From Pseudogymnoascus destructans (lineage: Eukaryota; Ascomycota; Leotiomycetes; Thelebolales; Thelebolaceae): DNA of 64,000 bases. The position numbers and the translations under genes are program-made. Below, piece after piece: positions 55,601-64,000 of the stretch. Under the pieces are notes generated by a model, which was not told where the DNA came from, made no database searches, and was given only the letters and a program-made list of their open reading frames with translations. The DNA lies in the NCBI RefSeq assembly GCF_001641265.1, contig NW_020167560.1, positions 1 through 64,000 on the forward strand, in the 5' to 3' direction. The first letter of the stretch is position 1; each line of letters begins with the position of its first letter.

Positions 55601-57663
55601 GGATGAGCATGTGATGGGCATGGAATGTGCGGGTGTCGTCACTAAGGTCGGCAGCCTTGCAGCCTCTCATGGCTACGCGCGGGGAGACAGAGTCTTTTGC
55701 TTGCTTCGAGGCCCTTTCGCCAGTCGTGTGTGCACCGAATGGACTAACGTCATGCATATTCCCCCTCACCTCACGTTTGAGGAAGCCGCCACCCTCCCCG
55801 TCGTCTTCAGCACGGCCTTGGTTGGTCTATGTGACATAGGACGCCTGCAGCACGGCCAATCGGTGCTGATACATGCCGCGGCTGGTGGCGTTGGACAGGC
55901 GGCAATCATGATCTCACAGCATGTCGGCGCGACAATATTCGCTACGGTTGGCTCGCATGAGGAGAGAAACTTGATCGTCACTAAGTACGGCATACAAACA
56001 GACCACATCTTCTCCAGCCAAGATAAATCGTTTGCACAAGCCGTCCTCTCAGCTTCTGGCAAACGCGGCGTCGATGTAGTACTCAATTCATTAGCTGGCC
56101 CGCTGTTGCAGGCAAGCTTCGACGTTGTGGCGCCATTAGGGCACTTTGTGGAAATCGGGACTCGTGATCTCGAGCGTAATAGTAGCCTGGAGATGCGTCC
56201 CTTTGCTCTTCAGGTGTCCTTCTCGTCGGTGAATCTGCTCGCCATGATGCGCCATCGGAAACGAGACGTTCACCGCACTCTTACCAAGATAGCTCGACTG
56301 GCGACTGAAAAAGTTATTGCACCAGTCTGGCCCATCACCACCTACCCAATTGCCGAGGCAGCTAAGGCGTTCAGACGACTTGCGACCGGAGAGAGCATTG
56401 GTAAAATGATTCTGAAAACTGACCAACGGCAGACCATCCCTGTGCTTCCACGACGCCAAAACGTCAGGCTTGCCCCAAACTCTTCTTACCTGCTTGTTGG
56501 TGGTCTTGGCGGTATTGGTCGGTCTGTGATTACTTGGATGATCGAGCACGGTGCTAAGAATTTGATACTGTTATCGCGCAGTGCTGGCGACGTCCAGAAA
56601 ACAGGACGTTTCGTGGCCCAGACAATGGAAGAGACGGGCTGTCAAATCAAGGCCATCAGCTGCAATGTTTCAGACTCCGTAGACTTGGAATCAGCACTTC
56701 AAAGGTGTCGAGGGCAGCTTCCGCCAATCCGAGGCATCGTACAAGCTGCAATGGTCCTTCAGGTATGTTTTCCAAGTCATATACCGTCATCAAGGTTGGA
56801 AGTTAAACTAATGTTATCTTCAGGATGCCTTGCTTGAGCAGATGACGATTGATGACTATAAGGCTGCCATCTTGCCCAAAGTCGATGGCACATGGAATTT
56901 GCATTCTCAATTCCCACACGCCGATGACCTTGACTTTTTCGTCATCCTTTCGTCCAATGTCGGCACCCTAGGGAACGCAAGCCAGTCCAATTACGCGGCT
57001 GGTGGTACCTACCAGGACGCGCTGGCGCGCTGGCGTGTTGGTCGTGGCCTACCTTGTGTTTCCATCGACCTTCCTGCCGTCAAGTCGATTGGTTACGTCG
57101 CAGAGATGGCGGGAGTCCGAGATCGCATGTCTAGGCTGGGGCATATGCCGCTTGAAGAAAGCTTAGTGCTCAAATTGATTGAGTCGGCCATACTCAGACC
57201 TCACGAGGGACAGAACGTGGCAGGCATCAATGTAGGGCCAGGTGGACACTGGAACCAGGACAGTTCTTCACAACTCGGCCGCGATGCGCGATTCTGGGCT
57301 CTGTGGTATCGCCAGCCGCAGCAGCAAAAGAAGGCTAGTATTGGTAAGGGCGGTGGTGACCCGCTTCCAGATCAGCTTACTGCAGTCTCGTCGCGACACG
57401 AAGCCGAACGTCTAGTGGGCCAGGCCATTGCACAGAAGCTTGCCAACATCTTTACAATACCCTCCGACGACGTCGACATGACCAAGCCGCCTGGTGCTCA
57501 CGGCGTCGACTCTTTGGTGGCGGTCGAACTGCGCAATATGATAAGGAATCAAGTCGCCGCTGAAATATCAAGTTTTGATATCATGCAGAGTGCATCGCTA
57601 GCAGCCCTGGCTGGCCTCGCAGCATCGAAGAGTGAGCATGTAAAATCATCTGGCGTCTCATGA
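49678..57663 (+). CDS. Highly reducing type I polyketide synthase, interrupted by an in-frame TAA
   Basis: Exons 49678-49875, 49942-50028, 50087-50144, 50221-56762 and 56824-57663; all junctions keep frame, about 2573 residues. Order: KS (DTACSSSL Cys, EAHGTGTEIGD and KTNIGHTEV His), AT (GMVFSGQGAQWH, ASHSSGEIAAA Ser), DH (WVRDHIIDSS His, LHPTTLDSVIQ Asp), C-methyltransferase (LEIGGGTGGETRYAL), ER (HAAAGGVGQAA), KR (LVGGLGGIGRSV, NVGTLGNASQSNYAAGG) and ACP (HGVDSLVAVEL Ser). No thioesterase, as expected with the neighbouring hydrolase. A TAA at 52575-52577 lies in the AT-DH linker in the same frame. As read, only KS-AT would be made, so the gene is probably a recent pseudogene unless the base is an error. 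The product class cannot be named. Confidence 0.88.
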
Positions 57664-58019
57664 GGGCTGGCTACGGCATCTAAAATATGACGACGATTTG
57701 AACTAAGGTCCTTCCTGTCTCTCCCCACCCATCTCCTTTTATTGTCCTCTAGTCTTACAAGTTTGTAGTCTCTTGAAAATCTGCTAGGAAGGAAAGGTAA
57801 GAAGAGCTTCCGTAGGTAGACGCCCTAATAGCACTGGGTTACTATTAACGTTCGCAATGGCGTACTCGGTGTTCCACCCACTCGCTTCGCTCGTAGGTGG
57901 CGACAGCGATCTGTGCACGCGACAGCGATCTGTGCACGCGACAGCGATATGTGCATGTACACCGCCACTTTGATACATAGATGAAATAATAATATTTGTC
58001 GTAACAACAACCCTCTACG

Positions 58020-58216
58020 ATGCCTTTGAATAGCGATCCAAGTCGAGCTGACCGTCTTATTGAGGCCCGGCAGTTCTACTTGAAACAACCAGATACTTAT
58101 ACAATTACTTGGGTTGCCCGCAAGTTTAATGTCAACCGTGAGACACTCCGACGACACATTACTACCCCTCTCCTTCCCCGCGGGGGTCAAAACCGAGTTT
58201 TATCTCAAGAACAAGA
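58020..58216 (+). pseudogene. P2b transposase N-terminal fragment
   Basis: MPLNSDPSRADRLIEARQFY and the HTH WVARKFNVNRETLRRHI match the intact P2 protein. The frame is broken by P3 at the TA 58217-58218 and resumes at 60056-60120 with VCQFIYDQLKRGVPANRSM. It then ends in unrelated sequence (60126-60199), so the catalytic domain is deleted. Confidence 0.8.
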
Positions 58217-58218
58217 TA

Positions 58219-60053
58219 ACTCCTCCACAAGCGAGTGTCGCATACAAGTGAGTGTCGCACGCAATTGACAGATCGTAACAAACTTTCTAACAACAACAAC
58301 TATAGACTAGAAAATCAATTAAATTAATTATACACCTATTCTATAGTATCTTCTTAATCCCTTTGACATGTGCGAGCATTATGCCCAGTCTTACCACACA
58401 TTCTGCAACGTCGTTGCTGTCTTTCAACCCCACCACCCTGTCGTAGTTCTTGAGATATCTGCTCTTCCACAGCTAGGTGAGCAAGTACATCCTGACCTTC
58501 TTGAATTGTAAGGCACCCTCCTTGTTGTATACGCTTTTTTTTTTCGCTTTTTGCGCTGACTTGCAACTTCATTTGCTTGTTGTAAGGCCTGAACTTCCGC
58601 CTTCATTAGAACAGCAGAATGCACCATTGTTTGAGCACCTCTTAACAACTGGTCTAGCGCATTGTTAATAGGAGTTGGTGAGCTATTTTGATTGCATATA
58701 ATGCGATCTTTAAGATGCGTAGTTTGACTTGCTAGCTCTATTAGATTGTGTGGTGTTTTAGGTTCCCATGAAGCATCCTCAAAGGTTGGTGGTGTTAAAG
58801 GCCGTAGTTGAATGTCAAGCTGTGACAACACAACATCAGGACAGAATGGAACTAGCCCTGTAGCTCGAAAACTACTGCAGATGTTCTGCTTTGTGATTGC
58901 GTCTGTGAAAGCCTGCTTAAAGGCAGGAAGAAACTCAACTTTCATAACATGGTTTATATGAGTGCGGATTAAGCTCTCAACTTGCCGTCCATATGCCTTC
59001 TTAAGTGGTCCAAAGCAACTAACATCAAGCGGTTGAAGTAGATGAGATGAGTGCGGAGGCATATAAAGCAATATTATACCATTCTCCTTACAGTATTGCT
59101 CAAACGGTAGAGAATAGTGACTCTCATGGCCATCTAGAATTAACAGGCGATGTGCACCAACTGTACGATGCTTTGTATGCTTATGAAAACGTTGGATCCA
59201 TTGAAATCCAAGTTCATTTGTCGTCCATCCATTCTCACTTACTGCGAGAATCCAATCTTGTGGTATATCTTCATCATACCATGTTGAGAGATGGTTCTTC
59301 CCACTCATAATAATGAATGGTGGGATTGACCATCCTTGCGCGTTAATCCCTTGAATTACTGTTGCCCACTCTCTGTTTCCAGGTTGAATTGCTTTAGGTC
59401 GATTCTGCCGTTCATAGTTTGTAACAACCATTGCTGTTGTAATAATGCCCATTTGAAAACCCGTCTCATCAAAGTTGTAGATGTCTGCATCGGTAATTCC
59501 ATACTTTGCAGTAGTGTTTTGTACAAGTGTAAACCATGCTTTTATGAGCTCTGCATCTTCACATAGAGCTCTCTTATAGTCGTATTTGCGATTAAACTTT
59601 GTTTTAAGCTCAACATGGCGTTTAACAAAGTTGGAAGCCCAATTAACTCCAACCTTGCCCACACCTCGAGATGCGAGTAATTGATTGGCCATATCTTCAA
59701 CAGCACGAAGCCTAGGCGAAAACCCCCGTGAATCTAGGTCGAGGATATGTTGAATAACAACTGATTCTTCCAAGCAAGTGAGTTTTTGAGTTTTTGGTGT
59801 AATGTCGCGTCGTGGGCGTATTCCCTTTAGGCGCCTCTCAAGTAGCTTAGGACAGACATTTGAGGCCTTTGCAGCTGCCCTAATGCTATTAAATTGGCGT
59901 AATCTAATAGCTTCGATAGCAATATATATTCTACCTTCAAGATTAGTTGATGGAATATCAACTTGTTGAGGCATCTTGCAGTACACATAAGGAGCGCGTT
60001 GTGTTCGTCGCGTGCGACACTCACTTGTATGCGACGCTCGCTTGTGGAGGACG
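58219..60053 (-). mobile_element. Pogo-like element P3
   Basis: Inverted ends contain two direct CAAGYGAGTGTCGCA units each (58227-58260 and 60012-60045), flanked by TA at 58217-58218 and 60054-60055. It inserted in the coding sequence of P2b. One nearly complete transposase. Confidence 0.88.
58354..59974 (-). pseudogene. Pogo-like transposase with zinc knuckle (P3)
   Basis: From MPQQVDIPSTNLEGRIYIAI (upstream in-frame codons run into the terminal repeat). HTH near residue 30, CENP-B-type HTH, IYNFDETGFQMGI, LLILDGHESHYSLPF and LLQPLDVSCFGPLK supply the three acids. About 500 residues are open. Then a ten-base A/T homopolymer near 58540 shifts the frame, after which the normal C-terminus continues: IQQGGCLTIQEGQDVLAHL and the knuckle CRMCGKTGHNARTCQ. 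A sequencing slip in the homopolymer is possible, in which case the gene may be intact. Confidence 0.8.
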
Positions 60054-60201
60054 TTACTGCAGTTTGTCAATTTATATATGACCAACTTAAGCGTGGGGTC
60101 CCTGCAAACCGATCAATGGTTTTTAGGGCTCGGCACGGATGCAAATCCGTGAGGTTTTTCTCAATCCTTATCCGTATTCGTGGGTTTTGAAGGCCCTTAT
60201 A

Positions 60202-62061
60202 ACGTACATGTATAGCGAAAGCGCCAAACAAGCGAAAGCGCCAAAATTATCTACCCTCACGACAAACATTGCAATAAATCTACCACAACATTAGAAATCA
60301 ATTGAAACTACTCGGAGTCCTCTTCCTCAGAGGTGTCTATTACAATCTGACACGTGCGCGCATTGTGCCCAGTCTCACCACACTTGCCACAGCGACGGGC
60401 ACGGGTTTCTTCCCTTGGCTTCCGACCACGGCTTGCCCTTATTTCCTGCTCTACCTGCTGCACAACATCCCTCTCATCCTGTAGCTCTTGCGCCCCTTGT
60501 TGACTAAGTGATCCTCCTTGCTGTAGTCGTGTTTTCCTAGCTCTCCGGCGCTTGCTTAGTACTTCATTTGCCTGTCGTAGGTTTTGGTTCTCTCCCTTTA
60601 GCAGTGCTAATTGATGCATTATTTGCGATGCACCCTTTGTAAACTGGTCAACAGCTGCATAGATTGAGGTTGGAGAGCTATTTTGATGGCGTGAAATCCG
60701 AGTTTTAATAAATGTAGACTGTGACATAGCTTCAATTGGGTTGTTTGGTGTCTGAGAAACCCAAGGTTGAGCAGTACCTGGGCGGGAGCTTGGAGGCGTT
60801 GGTGTCCTTAACTTAAGATCAAGTGTAGATATCACTCTCTCAGGGTCAAATGGAAGAAGCCCTGCCCCTCGGAACCCGCCTCAAATGTTACTTTCCGTCA
60901 TTGTAGTGTTAAATGCAGCATGGAAGGCAGGAAAGAAGTCATCCTTTGTAATATGAGAAATATGAGCCTGCATCATATCTTCAATTTGCCGACCATAGGC
61001 CTGCTTTAACGGGCCGAAACAGCCAACATCAAGTGGCTGGAGTAGATGAGAAGAGTGAGCAGGCATACAAAGCGTAATAATGTTGTGTTCCTTGCAGTAC
61101 TCCTCAAACTCATCTGAGTGGTGGCTCTCATGACCATCAAGGACTAACAAGCGATAACCACCAACACTCCGGGCCTTTGTATGCTTCTCAAAGTGCTGAA
61201 TCCAATCCATGCCTCTCTCGTTTGTAGTCCAGCCATTTTCAGTAACAGAAATCACCCAATCGCTTGAAAATCCACTATTCTCATACCAAGATGTAAGGTG
61301 GTTTTTGCCTGCAACAATGATAAATGGTGGTACTGCCCAACCTTGAGAACTAACGCCTTGGATTACTGTAACCCATTCCCGATTACCAGGCTGTACCTTC
61401 TTTGCTTTTGCCCGCCCGTCTGAGCTTGTTACAACCATAGCAGTTGAGATAACGCCCATCATAAACCCAGTCTCATCAAAGTTGTAGATATCTGCTTCAT
61501 CGATACCATATTTCGCAATTGTGTTACGCACAAGCTCAAACCAGCCATTAATAACTTCTGGATCTTCGCACTTAGCCCTCTGGTAGTCGTATTTGCGCTG
61601 AAAGCGTGTCTGGAGCTCTACATGCCGCTTAACAAAGTTTGAAGCCCAACGCGACCCAACGCGTGACGCGTCGCGTGTTGCAAGTAGTCGACTTGCCATA
61701 TCTTCAACAACAGACAGCCGAGGAGGAAACCCTTTGGCAACTAGGTCGAGTATATACTGAACAAGGACCGACTCCTCTAGGTTAGTTAATTTCCGTGAGT
61801 TGGCTTGGATATCGCGTCGTGAAGGTACACCTTCTAGACGACGACCTAGCTTGCGGTGGTCCACAGAATAGATCCTAGCAGCAACTCGAAGGCGTAACTT
61901 TGGGTCGCTTTGCATAGCCTGGATAGCTAGCACTAATTGGCTTTCATCGTTTTTATGGGGCATGTTTTGTTGTTGAGGAATTTAACATTTAGTTGGGGGG
62001 TTTGGTCACCGCATCATTTTGGCGCTTTCGCTTGTTTGGCGCTTTCGCTATACATGTACGT
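60202..62061 (-). mobile_element. Pogo-like element P4, copy 2
   Basis: 1860 bp, same ends as copy 1 at 43025-44884, flanked by TA at 60200-60201 and 62062-62063. Inserted within P2b. Near-identity with copy 1 indicates that both moved recently from one source or one from the other. Confidence 0.93.
60308..61963 (-). pseudogene. Pogo-like transposase with one in-frame TGA (P4 copy 2)
   Basis: Same protein as copy 1 with three visible residue differences (Tyr/Ser, Ala/Val and Arg/His in the N-terminal half). The same TGA is present at 60881-60883, after the catalytic domain and before the zinc-knuckle part. All three catalytic acids are intact. Confidence 0.85.
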
Positions 62062-62174
62062 TATTTGCTATATGAGGCTTATTTCTTTCATTTTGTGTGT
62101 TGCACATATCGCTGTCACGTGCACAGATCGCTGTCACCACCTACGAGCAAAGCGAGTGGGTGGAGCACCGAGTA

Positions 62175-62889
62175 ATGATCACCATGGCAAAATGAGCAGC
62201 AAAACCGAAGTCTTCCAGCTTCAAATCAATTTTCAACTATAATACAACTAAGCGTACCCAATTCTGAGTCAGGCAAATCATCTATAAGTAGGTCTTCCTC
62301 AATTTCCTCCACAATGCTGTCTTGTTCAACCCTTTGTGCCCGACCTCCTTGTTGGTACGGGTCTTATTTTCAATCTATAAAACTGCCGACTGGATTTCTT
62401 ACGTACTCATTACAATAAGTCCTTTCAAAGCTACTCTCTTGCCCCGCTTGTTAGTTCTACGTGCAGACACTGTGTTAAATAATATGAACCCGTATACTGC
62501 CAAGCACTTTTCCTGACACCATGGAGTCTGAGCGGGTCCCAAATAGGAAATTTTGAGATAAATAAACATTGTGTTACTGAGGTTATTATCATGTTAGTAG
62601 AGCAACTATCATGCACGTGCTTTATGCTAGCATGTGCATTCCTTGGCAGTATATGGGCCGTATACTATCTTACACACTGCGTGCAGATAGAACACTTTGG
62701 GTATCTTGTAGCTCCTTAAGTAACAGTGTATTTTGTGTTCTTAGAGTTTTAGCAGTGCATGTAAGTCGTGAGATATATTTGCGTGTTAGAGAGTCAAGCA
62801 CATTTGGAGACTATAACATCAAATTAAGAGCTGCATTTGAGCTACGCAACTCTGTATCACTTAGTGGGGAGCTAACAAGTAATGAGCGA
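62175..62889. other. Spacer, no gene seen
   Basis: AT-rich, short frames only, no recognisable ends or RNA genes. Possibly decayed transposon DNA, since DDE remnants follow. Confidence 0.35.
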
Positions 62890-63300
62890 TAGTTTGGTGT
62901 TTGTGGAGGTGGTGTAGTTGCATTTGTTAAAGTAATAAAGAGCAAGTGTGTAATGATGGTAAATGATTATATGCCTTTTAAGGGTCAAATGGGTAAATAC
63001 CTGCTCCTAACCATGCGCTTTGAATGTTGTGTTGTGATATTGCTCATAACCTTGCTTTTGTAGTATATTCAATCCATTCTACCTTTTGAATGTGCCTTAC
63101 TCCAACTTGTATAAGTTGATGAGTCTCATTTGCAAGTGTAGTTTTTAACAGCCTAAACACTGCAACATCAAGAGGTTGAAGAATGTGAGAACAATGAGGC
63201 AGGTAATATAAGAAGGTCAATCTTATGTTACATGCAATGAGCAATAAAATTTACAGAAATGTGACTGTCATTTCCATCTACAATCAAAGGTCATGGTCTT
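62890..63300 (-). pseudogene. Decayed pogo-like DDE fragment
   Basis: Minus-strand reading with DGNDSHISVNF (second catalytic block), CSHILQPLDVAVFRLLKTTL (third block) and GAGIYPFDP, broken by stops. It resembles the P2-type CSHILQPLDVAVF version more than P3-P6. No ends identified. Confidence 0.65.
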
Positions 63301-63325
63301 TCATCTGTAATTTCATGAGTTTTAG

Positions 63326-63583
63326 TGTAAGGATGCCTTCTCATCTCTCATTCTAGGGAGTACATTCTGGGTAGCTGCGGGGTCACGTGTGATCATTTGG
63401 GTGGGCTAACCGAGTCGGAACCGAGTGGGATGGTTTTCGGGTACTTGAGACAATCGACTCACGGGGTTCCCCCTTCATCTTTTTTGTATCCTTCGTAGTA
63501 GACCTATAGGATAGCATCCGTTTAGCCTCCGACTCGTACTCTTATATGCTATTACTGTGAGCTGGGTGCCCTGTGCCCTTACA
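63326..63583. repeat. LTR of the Gypsy A sub-family
   Basis: 258 bp, TG to CA. The flanks TTTAG and GTATC differ, so no target duplication. It abuts a Gypsy A pol fragment on the right. Confidence 0.8.
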
Positions 63584-64000
63584 GTATCTTGTGGTCACAT
63601 ATGCGGTGTGGGGGGATTCGATCTGATTCCAACTTCGAAAAGACATGGTGTACTTCCGGTGCATATGCGGAAGCTTCTGCTGGATGAGGCGGAGCGTTTC
63701 TTCGTCCTCTACCAACTCTTTTTCATGGATGATCTGGTCAATTTCGTAGATGCTAGTCTGAAAGAACTCGGCGTCGCTTCGCATCATCTCATGATGGAAG
63801 GCATTGGCACTGATTTCGCATATCCGTATGGGCGTAAAACTAGGTACCAGTTTCACTAGTAGTGGGGGAGAAACCTCTTGGTTTCGGGTAGGGCTCGGTG
63901 GCATATCAGTGATCTCTTCATAGCCTGAAGTTATCACTTTCATGTTCATCGAGCGTTCGCCTGCGCGGCGTCTGTCTTTGCGGTGGATTGCAGCATCCCT
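63584..64000 (-). pseudogene. Gypsy A protease-RT linker fragment
   Basis: Minus-strand reading with FTPIRICEISANAFHHEMMR and EDEETLRLIQQKLPHMH, matching the linker of the complete element at 13790-13990 and running on to the window edge. It shows the unshifted form of the linker, which places the one-base indel of the complete copy near 13868. The LTR at 63583 cuts it. Confidence 0.75.

Larger units (their letters stand above)
57865..62172 (+). mobile_element. P2-family pogo element (P2b) hosting two nested elements
   Basis: Ends CTCGGTGTTCCACCCACTCG at 57865 and its inverse at 62172, flanked by TA. Three GCGACAGCGATCTGTGCAC units follow the left end and two the right end. Within it lie P3 (58219-60053) and P4 copy 2 (60202-62061). 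Little of its own transposase survives. It lies 200 bp past the PKS stop. Confidence 0.85.

Noticed and set aside
57900..57960. Short regularly spaced repeats that might suggest a CRISPR-like array
   Set aside because: Only three adjoining units without spacers, located directly inside a transposon end in a eukaryotic genome.
63326..63583. Target duplication for this LTR and for the one at 41043
   Set aside because: Flanking five bases do not match in either case, so they were not called as clean insertions.

Overview
The window looks like nuclear DNA from a filamentous ascomycete (Pezizomycotina). Coding genes carry short introns of about 40-90 bp with GTRNGY starts and CTAAC or CTGAC branch points. 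The transposable elements are of fungal types: chromodomain Gypsy retrotransposons, many pogo-like DDE elements with C-terminal zinc knuckles, and hAT. There is also a highly reducing polyketide synthase (HR-PKS) cluster. No species can be named from the sequence alone. Many broken transposase frames end at TGA or TAA codons that single C-to-T changes could explain, as expected of repeat-induced point mutation (RIP).

Layout. 1-7.6 kb is a graveyard of Gypsy family A fragments, a pogo-like fragment and a Fot1-like fragment. 7.6-23.4 kb is Gypsy B on the minus strand, split by a complete plus-strand Gypsy A (9109-18784, with LTRs and 5-bp target duplication). Gypsy A has an internal 1.9-kb duplication joined at a single N. 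Both Gypsy elements carry an intron-containing Cys-rich gene antisense to themselves, between pol and the 3' LTR. 23.4-33.3 kb is an older block with inverted, GAGTACTCG-rich ends. It holds hAT remnants, a disrupted gene for an acidic protein, and a divergent gene for a histone H3 variant. Two solo LTRs, one intact pogo element and one hAT element have since landed in it. Several introns of the block share the word TTCTGGTAATC or its reverse complement. 33.3-37.4 kb is a low-density stretch with a small MADS-box-like gene, a two-exon orphan gene and a truncated coiled-coil gene. 37.4-44.9 kb is a run of pogo-like elements.

45.3-57.7 kb is the biosynthetic cluster: an FAD monooxygenase (-), a short-chain dehydrogenase (+), an FSH1-type serine hydrolase (-) and an HR-PKS (+). 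They form two divergent pairs sharing short promoters. The expected flow is that the PKS builds a methylated reduced chain, the hydrolase releases it, and the two oxidoreductases tailor it. An in-frame TAA between the AT and DH domains suggests the PKS is broken here, unless it is a sequence error. 57.9-62.2 kb is a nested set of three pogo-like elements. The window ends in further LTR and Gypsy debris.

The most unusual item is the H3 variant at 32374-33000. After removal of two in-frame introns it has a full H3 fold but lacks K9, K14, K18 and K56, and it sits inside a repeat-bounded block.
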